Shown piece by piece: positions 20,982-28,393 of a stretch of 32,780 nt of DNA. The position numbers and the translations under genes were made by a program. Position 1 is the stretch's first letter. Every line of letters begins with the position of its first letter. This DNA comes from Acetivibrio ethanolgignens. Its GTDB lineage: Bacteria > Bacillota > Clostridia > Lachnospirales > Lachnospiraceae. The DNA lies in contig NZ_LNAM01000152.1 of assembly GCF_001461035.1 (NCBI RefSeq), positions 1 to 32,780 of the forward strand, given 5' to 3'. The notes beneath the pieces are model-generated. The model worked only from the letters and a program-made list of their open reading frames with translations, made no database searches and was not told the origin of the DNA.

Positions 20982-21595
20982 TCATTCTCTAATTTTATCA
21001 GCCTGTATGCACGAACCTCGTATGCAGTTTTTCGTGTCTTCTTGCCATCTTCTGAATGCTTCACATACGACCTACTCTGTAATCGTCCTTTGGCACTAAC
21101 TCTATCACCTACTGATAGAGTGCTAGCAATTTTAACAACACTGCCCCACACAACACACGGAACATAATCCGTACGATTGTCACTACGTACTGCTAAAAGA
21201 ACCTCGGTAATACTACCAGAATTTTTTGTATCCCTGGTAATAACCTCCCTGCACACAGTACCAGTTAATTCTACAACATCAGCATCATCAGCAGTTGCAC
21301 TAACAGTATGAATATCTTCTGCTGTAACTCCAATAAAACTCTTTCTGCCCTTTCTGCAAGCATACGCTCGAATACCGCCGCTAACGCACACAGCCTCGTC
21401 TTTACCAGGCAATTTTTCATCATGTTCGTAAACTCTGACATTTAACCAATCTCGAATCTTTCCATCTCTTGCAACTGCCAAAGTAGTATCCCAACAATCA
21501 ACACAGCTACCATCGTCTCTGATTTCAACGCTAGCTTCAAACTCTTTTTCGAGAATACCAACCAATGTTGCATTGTTCTTATCTGTTTCTCGCAT
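20969..21595 (-). CDS. SSB-like protein with two OB folds
   Basis: A 208-residue protein. I start it at MRETDKNNAT (ATG 21595, AAGGAG nine nt upstream); an in-frame GTG 21601 is too close to the site. The C-terminal half is a clear SSB OB fold: VVELTGTVCREV, then DYVPCVVWGSVVKIASTLSVGDRVSAKGRL and a basic QSRSYVKHSEDGKKTRKTAYEVRAYRL. The N-terminal half repeats the plan (ATLVGILEKEF ... EAVCVSGGIRAY), suggesting a second, diverged OB fold. The acidic tail found at the end of housekeeping SSB (DIPF) is absent, although the protein ends in LENEEGS. It probably coats single-stranded DNA during replication or transfer of the element. Confidence 0.75.
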   Translation of the reverse strand: MRETDKNNATLVGILEKEFEASVEIRDDGSCVDCWDTTLAVARDGKIRDWLNVRVYEHDEKLPGKDEAVCVSGGIRAYACRKGRKSFIGVTAEDIHTVSATADDADVVELTGTVCREVITRDTKNSGSITEVLLAVRSDNRTDYVPCVVWGSVVKIASTLSVGDRVSAKGRLQSRSYVKHSEDGKKTRKTAYEVRAYRLIKLENEEGS

Positions 21596-21618
21596 CTTCA
21601 CAATCTCCTTATCATACC

Positions 21619-22062
21619 TTAATCTGTCACAGATACAAATGAATCGTATCCAATTATCACATGGTCTAGCAAATTACACCCAAGTAATTTCGCTGCCTCT
21701 CGTAGCTGTTTTGTTGTACTCTTATCTGTATCGCTCGGTGTGGGGTTACCTGACGGATGATTATGAGCAACAATAAATGAATTACACCCTATGGCAATAA
21801 CTCTAAGTAGTAACAATCCCGGTTCAAACATAGCAGCGTCTACACACCCACGGGCTACTATCGATACTCCAGCAACACTGAGGTCAGCATGCACAACAAC
21901 AAGCACCAACCATTCTTCTACTCGTTTGTTCATACCAAATACCTCATTTAGCATATCAACTGTTAGGCTGCTGTTGCGAACTGAATTACTGTACTCAACT
22001 CTGTCAACTACCTGAATACCGGGTATACCCTCCTCACTACGAATTAAATCAAATACTATCAT
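21619..22062 (-). CDS. RadC-type JAB-domain protein
   Basis: A 147-residue protein from ATG 22062 (AAGGAGAAGTACA). It contains the full JAB/MPN+ metal motif of RadC: FIVAHNHPSGNPTPSDTD (about 100-117), followed by LLGCNLLDHVIIGYDSFVS. It is shorter than chromosomal RadC (about 220 residues), lacking the N-terminal helix-hairpin-helix part, like RadC copies on phages and genomic islands. Despite the name, a DNA-repair role is not established. Catalytic residues are intact, so a metallo-isopeptidase-like or nuclease activity is conceivable. It lies next to the SSB-like gene. Confidence 0.85.
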   Translation of the reverse strand: MIVFDLIRSEEGIPGIQVVDRVEYSNSVRNSSLTVDMLNEVFGMNKRVEEWLVLVVVHADLSVAGVSIVARGCVDAAMFEPGLLLLRVIAIGCNSFIVAHNHPSGNPTPSDTDKSTTKQLREAAKLLGCNLLDHVIIGYDSFVSVTD

Positions 22063-22156
22063 TGTACTTCTCCTTCCATGTTAAACTAGAGGGTTTATCC
22101 TCTCCAGTCAACACGCCTGCACGGAGTACGTACAGAAAGATACGACAAGCTCTCAC
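22049..22156 (-). CDS. 35-residue ORF upstream of the RadC-like gene
   Basis: It would start at GTG 22156 (AGG nine nt upstream; weak) and end at TGA 22049-22051, overlapping the start of the RadC-like gene. The product, reading RACRIFLYVLRAGVLTGEDK and ending WKEKYNDSI, looks like real protein. The frame stays open upstream of the GTG for some codons. Listed as a likely small coupled gene. Confidence 0.4.
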   Translation of the reverse strand: MRACRIFLYVLRAGVLTGEDKPSSLTWKEKYNDSI

Positions 22157-22175
22157 TTTATCATACCTACACTTT

Positions 22176-22340
22176 CTAAGAACACTTAAGGTAATGTGTT
22201 ACCATTGCTACAACAATACCTCCTCTGTATGCGTATGGATTATTGTAAAAAGCATTCCAATCTTTTTTAATAGCAGCTAACTGATTATCAGTCAATTTAA
22301 CACCTAAAACATGTTCTATATCTGTTTTCTTGCTATTCAT
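22176..22340 (-). CDS. small hypothetical protein
   Basis: A 54-residue protein starting MNSKKTDIEH at ATG 22340, which overlaps the stop of 22333-22872 (ATGAATAG), a sign of translational coupling. A helix (VKLTDNQLAAIKKDWNAFYN) is followed by a hydrophobic glycine-containing stretch (GGIVVAMVTHYL). No family recognised. Confidence 0.6.
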   Translation of the reverse strand: MNSKKTDIEHVLGVKLTDNQLAAIKKDWNAFYNNPYAYRGGIVVAMVTHYLKCS

Positions 22341-22872
22341 TTGCAATACCCCTTTCTTTGGTCACTACCTGTAAAGACTGCCACCATTGTTTGAAATCTT
22401 GGAAACTATCAAGTCTTTTAAGCTCACCATGCTCCTTCATAAGCTTAAGCACAGCAGCACTAAATGCCTGAGTATTTGTATACCCTTTATCCGGATTGTG
22501 AAATACATCAGAGAACCATTTGTATTCATCTATTGCAGAGGTATCTCTAATACTTCTGCAATAAACGTAGCAGAACACTAATCCGTTCTGTAATGAACTT
22601 GGACCACACAAATCTTCCATCTCCTGAACAAACTCCATCACAGTCTGACCTTTACTATCGTATGCTTCAAGCACATGAGGACTTAATGCAAATCCCCTAG
22701 GCTCCGGAGAAGCTGTTGTCACATCAAGCACCCTCTCATGTAATGCTTCCTGTATTCTCTGTGCGTACACAGCTTTAGCCTCTCTTGAAAATCCTAAATT
22801 CCACTCTATTTCTGTGACTAGCTGTACTATAGTATTGTTACCCTCAATACCAAAGGCACTTCGTTTAACCAT
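22333..22872 (-). CDS. hypothetical helical protein
   Basis: A 179-residue protein from ATG 22872 (AAGGGGAACCTAG). It is predicted almost wholly helical, with W-rich elements (EIEWNLGF, YKWFSDVF, FKQWWQSLQV). No nucleotide-binding or metal motif is present. It follows the terminator hairpin at 22899-22930 and is coupled to the small gene 22176-22340, so it heads the operon that includes RadC and probably SSB. Confidence 0.65.
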   Translation of the reverse strand: MVKRSAFGIEGNNTIVQLVTEIEWNLGFSREAKAVYAQRIQEALHERVLDVTTASPEPRGFALSPHVLEAYDSKGQTVMEFVQEMEDLCGPSSLQNGLVFCYVYCRSIRDTSAIDEYKWFSDVFHNPDKGYTNTQAFSAAVLKLMKEHGELKRLDSFQDFKQWWQSLQVVTKERGIANE

Positions 22873-22898
22873 CTAGGTTCCCCTTCTTTCAAATTAAA

Positions 22899-22930
22899 AG
22901 AGAAAGGAAGTTACTAACTATCCTTTCTCT
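22899..22930 (-). terminator. intrinsic terminator
   Basis: A 10-bp perfect stem (AGAGAAAGGA and its complement) with a 12-nt loop, followed on the minus strand by TTTTAATTTG. It ends transcripts from 22980-23550. Confidence 0.8.
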
Positions 22931-22979
22931 ACGTTATTGGACACTCAACCTTTGTAAGTTTAATGTATTATTCGATTGA

Positions 22980-23156
22980 TTATTTTCGTGATATCACTGA
23001 GCACGTTACATTACCCCAGACCTGGTAATGCTCTCTGCCTAAGTTCACTGCTATCATAGCTTTTATTCTTTCATCGCTCTCAGTCTATGCTGTATCTACA
23101 ATATCATCAGCACCGTCTTGTGGTGTATTGTAAGCAAACTCAAAAAATCTTGGCAT
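22980..23156 (-). pseudogene. small gene interrupted by an in-frame amber codon
   Basis: It starts at ATG 23156 (GGAGGAGTTAAAA, good ribosome site) and reads MPRFFEFAYN ... DDIVDTA to TAG 23085-23087. In the same frame it continues with TESDERIKAMIAVNLGREHY and QVWGNVTCSVISRK to TAA 22980. The part after the amber is clearly protein-like and has no ribosome site of its own. The intact product would be 58 residues. Either a nonsense mutation or UAG readthrough; compare 2582-2914. Confidence 0.5.
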
Positions 23157-23196
23157 TTTTAACTCCTCCATTTAAATTGGTAATGTGTCTAGTTGT

Positions 23197-23550
23197 CTAG
23201 CACCTTCTGTGTTCTGGTACCAATGACCATAACAATTCACACTCATCAAGTAATATCTTCTCAACCAACTTATCTGGGTCTGCATAGCTTGGCTTGAAAA
23301 GTAAATCGTCACCGCGGCCTACAGAGACATCTGTATCCTTGTACTTGCCACACCACAACTCATATACCTTTTCTCTTGCTTCTGCAAGTAATTCTGCATC
23401 TACATTTGGGCCAAGTACATCCTCGAAAAATTCATCTGAGTGTGCATCGGCAATAGCTTTATTAAACTCCTTCTTATCCTTTATGCTTAAATCTACGGGT
23501 ATTGACAGCACAAACTTTACTGTCTTAATCTGTACTCTATTTTCTGTCAT
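23197..23550 (-). CDS. hypothetical protein controlled by a structured leader
   Basis: A 117-residue acidic protein from ATG 23550 (AGGAGGAAAATAAG). It has a strand start (RVQIKTVKFVLSIPVDLS) and a helical, charged remainder with a conserved-looking REKVYELWCGKYKDTDVS. It has no recognised family. It is preceded by a near-consensus promoter (23684-23712), a leader of about 125 nt and an intrinsic terminator ending 14 nt before the ATG, indicating control by attenuation (see 23551-23677). Confidence 0.65.
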   Translation of the reverse strand: MTENRVQIKTVKFVLSIPVDLSIKDKKEFNKAIADAHSDEFFEDVLGPNVDAELLAEAREKVYELWCGKYKDTDVSVGRGDDLLFKPSYADPDKLVEKILLDECELLWSLVPEHRRC

Positions 23551-23677
23551 CTTATTTTCCTCCTAAAAACACCCGGTGGTAGGCCGGGTGCTAAGAGGTG
23601 TTTGCCGTGCAGATTAGAGATATGTTATTACACAGCAATGCTTGAGTGGGACAAAGTGGTGTTTTTCACTCAAGACT
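23551..23677 (-). promoter_or_regulatory. candidate attenuator leader RNA
   Basis: From the promoter start (about 23677) to the gene the leader holds, in order: hairpin 1 (8-bp stem CTTGAGTG/CACTCAAG, 23667-23674 with 23641-23648), whose loop contains AAAAACACC (23658-23666); a second CAAACACC near 23600; and the terminator hairpin 23570-23590 with its U-tract. The loop sequence AAAAACACC is perfectly complementary over 9 nt to GGTGTTTTT (23565-23573), which is the end of the terminator's 3' arm plus U-tract. Pairing would break the terminator. The ligand or signal is unknown, and I match no known riboswitch class. Confidence 0.6.
23570..23590 (-). terminator. leader terminator upstream of gene 23197-23550
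   Basis: A 7-bp GC-rich perfect stem (CACCCGG/CCGGGTG) with a 7-nt loop is followed at once by TTTTT and then the AGGAGG ribosome site of the gene, a textbook attenuator position. Confidence 0.8.
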
Positions 23678-23683
23678 ACACCT

Positions 23684-23712
23684 ATTTTATCATACTATCC
23701 TATTAATCTCAA
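23684..23712 (-). promoter_or_regulatory. promoter of the leader
   Basis: -35 TTGAGA (23707-23712), 17-nt spacer, -10 TAAAAT (23684-23689), downstream of the YdjM-like gene's stop. It would start transcription at about 23677. Confidence 0.7.
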
Positions 23713-23765
23713 GTATCAAATACTTGTAAAAAATAGCAGTACCCTTTCAGGCACTACTACCTAAC

Positions 23766-24341
23766 TTATACTACAAAGTTAATTGCAACTATTAGCAGAG
23801 ACATATACTTTACCAAATTATTTCCAGTGCCCGAAGCTGCTACCAAATTGAAACAAACACCGCCCGGTGACGGCCACAGTAAATGCACTCTCTTTCCATT
23901 CAAAGTATCAATTAAATCATGGCTTAGCATGGCTAATCCGAAATTCAACGTGTACAATGCAGCAACATCACTTACTCTTGTAGAGAATGTAATCATTGCT
24001 ACTGCAACAGTTGCAATACTGGCAGCCACAAAACTATGTGTAAACTCCCTGTGAGGTCGCGTGTATCCAATTACTATCCAAACTGCTAGTAATGCTAAAC
24101 CAAGCATCGCTGTTGGATTTAATGTCTTTATTACACCAGATGTTCCTGTGACTAGTAACCCTAATACCACTAAAGCGGTCATTACCATTTTCTTTGTCCT
24201 TTTATTTGTCTGGTCAACATCTGGAAGTATCGCTCCGAATGCTACTAATGCAAGGGCAAAAGTCTGCTCTTCTACTGACATTGTTGGTAAGAGTGATGTT
24301 GTCACGGCTAATGCTACAGCCGCATGAGTATCACCTGACAT
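23766..24341 (-). CDS. YdjM/DUF457-type membrane-bound metal-dependent hydrolase
   Basis: A 191-residue integral membrane protein from ATG 24341 (AAGGAGGACTTG). Family motifs: THAAVALAV near the start, ILPDVDQ (about 38-44), PHREFTHS (96-103) and LSHDLIDTLNGKRVHLLWP (about 139-157), the histidine/aspartate set of the YdjM family (relatives of LexA-regulated YdjM of E. coli). Four or more hydrophobic helices lie between them. The family is presumed to act on lipids, but the substrate is unknown. It is a single gene between the large palindrome (24437-24510) and the attenuator promoter. Confidence 0.85.
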   Translation of the reverse strand: MSGDTHAAVALAVTTSLLPTMSVEEQTFALALVAFGAILPDVDQTNKRTKKMVMTALVVLGLLVTGTSGVIKTLNPTAMLGLALLAVWIVIGYTRPHREFTHSFVAASIATVAVAMITFSTRVSDVAALYTLNFGLAMLSHDLIDTLNGKRVHLLWPSPGGVCFNLVAASGTGNNLVKYMSLLIVAINFVV

Positions 24342-24436
24342 CCAAGTCCTCCTTCCCTAAGTATAAATAGTACAACAGCTATTTCGCCTCCATCGGAGGA
24401 GATATTGAATTTCTGAAGCACTACCATTTGTCAACA

Positions 24437-24510
24437 TACTATGTACCTCGTGTTTAAACGATGTTTATGCTGCCCCATGGGGCAGCATAAACTGAATCAT
24501 ATACATAGTA
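24437..24510. repeat. 30-bp perfect palindrome inside outer 9-bp arms
   Basis: The core 24463-24492 is a perfect loop-less palindrome with 15-bp arms starting GTTTATGCTGCCCC. It is flanked by TACTATGTA (24437-24445) and its complement (24502-24510). A separate GTTTAAAC palindrome sits at 24452-24459. There is no T-tract after the core on either strand. It lies between genes 24543-25628 and 23766-24341. It could be a dimer-binding site, a bidirectional termination element or a resolution site. Confidence 0.8.
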
Positions 24511-24542
24511 CACTATTTAAAAATTGTAGCACACTTTTACTT

Positions 24543-25628
24543 CTAAAATATATTAAGGGGTTTAACTTTATCTGTGCGCAGGTAAGCCAGTTTCTTATCC
24601 CATTTTTCGACAGCTTCCAGAATTCCCTTCCACATCTCTAACGCTTTAGAAGCATTTTCTAAAGCTTCCATTCTTTCCTTAATCTCGGAATTGCATAGTT
24701 GTACTTGCTCTTCTAAAAACTCTTCTTCTGTTATACCTGGGTTTTTAACCGAGGCAATATTAAATTTCCACTTAAGTCGATTGCCCCAATCACTCTTTGG
24801 CCATCCTTTAGAAGTTTTAATGAAATCTCTATAATCTGCGACCTGAGTAGCCTTTCTCTTGTGACGGAGTATATCCCAGTGAAAATCATCACAAAACCTC
24901 ATAGCGGTATTCAACGCTCGTTTTGTACACTCCAGCACAAGCAGTGGCTCTAAGACAAGTAATCTTTGTAATTGAAGCATCCAAACTTGTATCACTTTAC
25001 TGTAATCTTCAGTTGTATAAATCCGTGTACTACTCGTATTATTAAGTAATTGAATAATCTCATTACTGTACTCGTCAAAATGCTGTTGCAATTTCGTAGA
25101 CTTTGCAGAAAGCAAGACATTGATGGTAGTAAACACTACACCTCGCAGTAAAAATTCATCTACAGCATAACCACCCCATCGCTCTTCACTAGCTCTAACA
25201 AAATCATTTAGAGCTGCGTGTAGTGGTGTTACAGGTTCAACTTCCTTGTAATTTAAATCTCGTATCTTTATTCGTGATTTCGGCAGTAATTGTCCAATAC
25301 ACTGTATCATATCACTTGCTGCCAGTCTGTAATCCTTAGTTGTAACGGAACTGTCGGCACCACTAACAGTAACAAACAAATACATAAACTTAGAAGGAAG
25401 CCATCTTCTGTACACCATAGGATTCCAAAATTCCTTATCTTTTGTATGCGTATCAGAAAATGATAACGGAACACCAGCATGCATAGCATCCTCAATAGTT
25501 GGATACTCCTTTGTAATTTGTTCTACTAAAGTATCCATACTCATAATCTCTGGTCCAGAGATACTTATACTTGGCTTTTTTGTATTCGCACTAGCGAAAC
25601 TTACAATTTCTCTTAAACGGTCTTTCAT
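24543..25628 (-). CDS. hypothetical protein, 361 residues
   Basis: A large soluble helical protein from ATG 25628 (AAAGGAGATAATA). The N-terminal 70 residues are polar, the centre is helical with leucine-rich stretches (LQRLLVLEPLLVLECTKRAL), and the C-terminal 70 residues are charged and coiled-coil-like (EEFLEEQVQLCNSEIKERME). There is no Walker motif, no membrane segment and no signal peptide. It is last in the run that starts with the integrase-proximal genes and contains two ParA-like ATPases and a CpaB-like protein, so it may belong to the same machine, but nothing in its sequence proves it. Confidence 0.65.
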   Translation of the reverse strand: MKDRLREIVSFASANTKKPSISISGPEIMSMDTLVEQITKEYPTIEDAMHAGVPLSFSDTHTKDKEFWNPMVYRRWLPSKFMYLFVTVSGADSSVTTKDYRLAASDMIQCIGQLLPKSRIKIRDLNYKEVEPVTPLHAALNDFVRASEERWGGYAVDEFLLRGVVFTTINVLLSAKSTKLQQHFDEYSNEIIQLLNNTSSTRIYTTEDYSKVIQVWMLQLQRLLVLEPLLVLECTKRALNTAMRFCDDFHWDILRHKRKATQVADYRDFIKTSKGWPKSDWGNRLKWKFNIASVKNPGITEEEFLEEQVQLCNSEIKERMEALENASKALEMWKGILEAVEKWDKKLAYLRTDKVKPLNIF

Positions 25629-25655
25629 TATTATCTCCTTTCATTTTGTACCTGA

Positions 25656-25742
25656 TGACACTACTACTTTTCATTCTTCACACCATTTGATGTAGGTATA
25701 AATACAGTATGCATTATACCTACTGAACTATTAGTAGTGTCA
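25656..25742. repeat. nested inverted repeats between operon genes
   Basis: Outer 11-bp arms (TGACACTACTA at 25656-25666, complement at 25732-25742) enclose inner 10-bp arms (GTAGGTATAA at 25692-25701, complement at 25714-25723). All pairs are perfect. It is in the gap between the MinD-like gene and 24543-25628. The design resembles the nested repeat at 2931-2997. Confidence 0.7.
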
Positions 25743-25755
25743 CCTAGGTTGATTG

Positions 25756-26742
25756 TTAGCTAGAATTCGCACTTCCGGTAAACCAAGACCGAAAGAGTAC
25801 TACTTGTCTGTGAATCTGACTACGGTAAAAGAAACCTTCCAGCACAGGATTGTACCCAACCACACGCAAGTACAATATAGACGCTGCAAGCACAAACCAT
25901 GCTTGTCTTCTATACTGAGTTTCATGAAGATGAAATTTATTCTTTACATCCTCTGAGCACTGCATTATACTGGTAGTAGTTTTATCGACAGCAGTAATAA
26001 AATCTTTGCAGGAACTTGTTTTATCGGTGTTTATATTTGCCATAAAGAATTTAGCTACATCCTTAGAATTTAAGGCATTAGCATACCCTACTGAGTATGG
26101 AATTGTTCCAATCTTCCCTTTCTGCACAACCTGTTTGTACATTGCCATAACATTCCGAACACTCAATTGGAGATCTTTATCATACTTAGTCATTAAGAAA
26201 AATACCTGGTCCGGGTTAAGCTTGTACTTAGTGAACAAATGGTTAAGTGTTTTAGTATTCTGGTCAATGCACACAACAATTAAATCTGCTTCCTTCAGTA
26301 ATTCGCTTGTGATTTTATTATGCCCCGAGCCAACATCAACCAATGTGTAACTAAAAGCATTATCCATTGCAATTAACGTTGGATTCAAAGCGTCAATCAG
26401 CTCCTGCTCATAAACATTCTTATCTGTCTTTTTTGTAGACGGAATTATATTTAATTTCTTCCGGAAAAATGGAAGTGCGCAGCTAAGAACGCTGTCAATG
26501 CCAACATTACCGCTGCTGCATCTTCTGATTAGTACATCGATACCTGCAGCCTCATTAACTGCATCATCTACATTGCCTGCATTTCTACCAAGCATAACTT
26601 CCTGCAAATCTTTATCCTTTAGTTGGACCTGTAACATAGCAGTGCTCTGCATATGCTTTTGTGCAAGAGTAGCACCTACAGCTAACATACTACTAGTCAC
26701 ATTACAATGACCAATTGTCGGTCCCCAAAATAAAATTCTCAT
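25756..26742 (-). CDS. MinD/ParA-like protein with degenerate P-loop
   Basis: A 328-residue protein from ATG 26742. The start MRILFWGPTIGHCNVTSSML has the position and shape of a deviant Walker A loop but lacks the signature lysines (no GKGGxGKT), so ATP hydrolysis is doubtful. Later elements fit the fold: YTLVDVGSGHNKIT (Walker B/switch II-like, about 132-145), ADLIVVCIDQNTKTLNHLF and QVFFLMTKYDKD. The family resemblance is to the MinD/TadZ-type proteins found beside CpaB in Tad-pilus loci of clostridia. The C-terminal 80 residues include a hydrophobic helix (AWFVLAASILYLRVV). It is adjacent to the second ParA-like gene. Confidence 0.65.
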   Translation of the reverse strand: MRILFWGPTIGHCNVTSSMLAVGATLAQKHMQSTAMLQVQLKDKDLQEVMLGRNAGNVDDAVNEAAGIDVLIRRCSSGNVGIDSVLSCALPFFRKKLNIIPSTKKTDKNVYEQELIDALNPTLIAMDNAFSYTLVDVGSGHNKITSELLKEADLIVVCIDQNTKTLNHLFTKYKLNPDQVFFLMTKYDKDLQLSVRNVMAMYKQVVQKGKIGTIPYSVGYANALNSKDVAKFFMANINTDKTSSCKDFITAVDKTTTSIMQCSEDVKNKFHLHETQYRRQAWFVLAASILYLRVVGYNPVLEGFFYRSQIHRQVVLFRSWFTGSANSS

Positions 26743-26747
26743 ACTAC

Positions 26748-27392
26748 CTACCTGCCCTTCTGTATCTGCTTTAATATCTTCTTAAACTCTTTTGGGTCCA
26801 TCTCAGTTTCCAGCATAAACCCAATAAGCTTTACAACATCATTACTAATACCCTGAAATTTAAAGTTACTGTCATACTGCACTTGTAACTTACACAATTC
26901 ATCTATGCCGTTGCACGCAATTGTCAGCACATTACTATCTTTGAAATTAAGATTCTTTAACTCATTCATAATCAGCTCAGTGAATCTGCCGGTTACAAAA
27001 TTACGCAAAACTAAAAAGCGGCATTGACTTGATTCCAAGTCTAGCCGCTTCAATCTTTGTACATTATGAATTTGACAATCCGTAAAGCAGAACACTTCCT
27101 CGCACAGCTTAATCATAGGATTTGTGTAATCCCAACCAAAGTACATCAGCACATAATCGTAACTTTTAATAACCGATGGCTCTAACTCATACGCCCTTGC
27201 AATATCAATACTATTGTATTCCAAAATTTTGCCATTTTGCATAACATGGCTAGGGAAAGTGTAGGCTAACGACAAATCTTTGCTAGCATCCACAGCGAGT
27301 ACTTTACAGCCTACATGTGCTAAAGCCTTGCCGGTGTAATGGATAATATCATAACTTTCTTGACCGAAAAAACCTATTACTTTAGTCGACAT
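26748..27392 (-). CDS. ParA/TadZ-like protein
   Basis: A 214-residue protein. I start it at MSTKVIGFFG (ATG 27392), which overlaps the stop of the CpaB-like gene by 11 nt; the longer frame has no ribosome site. The N-terminus STKVIGFFGQESYDIIHYTGKALAHVGCKVLAVDASKD keeps the strand-loop-helix-strand of ParA-type ATPases (the aspartate after the second strand is conserved), but its loop GQESYD has no Walker lysine. Further on, DYVLMYFGWDY and EEVFCFTDCQIHNVQRLK follow the fold. As with TadZ, it may act as a localisation factor and not as an active ATPase. Only 5 nt separate it from 25756-26742. Confidence 0.65.
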   Translation of the reverse strand: MSTKVIGFFGQESYDIIHYTGKALAHVGCKVLAVDASKDLSLAYTFPSHVMQNGKILEYNSIDIARAYELEPSVIKSYDYVLMYFGWDYTNPMIKLCEEVFCFTDCQIHNVQRLKRLDLESSQCRFLVLRNFVTGRFTELIMNELKNLNFKDSNVLTIACNGIDELCKLQVQYDSNFKFQGISNDVVKLIGFMLETEMDPKEFKKILKQIQKGR

Positions 27393-28383
27393 AAACCACA
27401 CCGTCCTCTCCTGTATCTTCTCCAGTAGCATCAGCATCTCCTACTGTATCTAACTGATTAGCCTCCATATTAGGATTATCAGCTGATGCACCTGCATTAG
27501 CAGAAGTATCATCAGTGTAAGCACCTGCTTCCAATCTTCTCTGCTCCAAAACTTCTAATGTATCTTCTAATACAAAGTCTGGGTTAGCTTGCTTGAATTG
27601 TGCAATTCTTGTCTCTAAGCCTCGTCTTGCTTCTGCACTCAAAGAACGCTTTGCCTGATCCACAACATCAGGATTTGATGACATAAGCGCCATAACAGAA
27701 CTATTAGGCTGATACGTTACTGTAGAAGCACTTTGAATAGCCGGTCGCACATACCGCGTAGTGTACAGCTTTGCAGAATGTAAATTAGCATCAACTACTG
27801 CTGAATCCAATCTCTCTATTTCATCTTCTGTCAGCCACAGAAATACATTATTATTTGCAATATCAGGTGATTTTATAGACTTCTTAGGGATTACAACAAA
27901 GTCTTCTCCATTTGGGAAAAGTATTCTAATATCTACAAAATCATTATTCAGCAAATTTGAACTTAACCAGATAAATGAGCACTCACGCTCTCTATAATTT
28001 GCTGCAATATCCATTGAAACCATATTTGCCATCACAATAGACCCCTTTGGAATATCTACAGCTGCAATTTTACCAAAATCAGCTTCAGAAAGAAGTAATG
28101 AAGGGTCTACATTAACCAAATCACTTACTCCCTCTACCATTTCCTTTGTTAAGCAATCTCCTTGCTTCACATCGATATTAGTTTTGTAAATTAGTCGAGT
28201 AGCTGCACGTATCTGACTGTTTAAAATACCAACATCAACCTGCGCCGAACTAGCAGCTTTCCTTACATACCAGAAAAACCCAACTACCACTATCACAAGT
28301 AATACAGACATAACTGCAATTACAATCTTTAGCTGTTCTGCCGTCATATGCTTAACAGCACCTTTTTGTTTAAACTTATTCAT
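27382..28383 (-). CDS. CpaB/SAF-domain-like membrane protein
   Basis: A 333-residue protein; start ATG 28383 (GGAGG six nt upstream; GTG 28386 is the alternative). There is one N-terminal membrane helix (about 18-40, IVIAVMSVLLVIVVVGFFWYV), and then a SAF-like domain (about 65-215): RLIYKTNIDVKQGDCLTKEMV, VDIPKGSIVMANMVS, FVDIRILFPNGEDFVVIPKKSI. This is the pattern of CpaB/RcpC pilus-assembly proteins. The last 100 residues are low-complexity and acidic (TDDTSANAGASADN). CpaB spans the envelope in Tad systems, and its link to two ParA/TadZ-like proteins supports such a role here. No CpaF, TadB/C or pilin gene is in this window. Confidence 0.7.
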   Translation of the reverse strand: MNKFKQKGAVKHMTAEQLKIVIAVMSVLLVIVVVGFFWYVRKAASSAQVDVGILNSQIRAATRLIYKTNIDVKQGDCLTKEMVEGVSDLVNVDPSLLLSEADFGKIAAVDIPKGSIVMANMVSMDIAANYRERECSFIWLSSNLLNNDFVDIRILFPNGEDFVVIPKKSIKSPDIANNNVFLWLTEDEIERLDSAVVDANLHSAKLYTTRYVRPAIQSASTVTYQPNSSVMALMSSNPDVVDQAKRSLSAEARRGLETRIAQFKQANPDFVLEDTLEVLEQRRLEAGAYTDDTSANAGASADNPNMEANQLDTVGDADATGEDTGEDGVVYVD

Positions 28384-28393
28384 CACTTTCCTC

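Noticed and set aside
2582-23156. Genetic code with UAG reassigned throughout
   Set aside because: Many genes here end normally at UAG (for example 808-1968, 15528-15971 and 22176-22340), and no CUA-anticodon tRNA is in the window. Local readthrough or mutation is more likely.
24400-24436. Promoter from the TTGACA near 24428-24433
   Set aside because: No acceptable -10 element at 16-18 nt on the minus strand.
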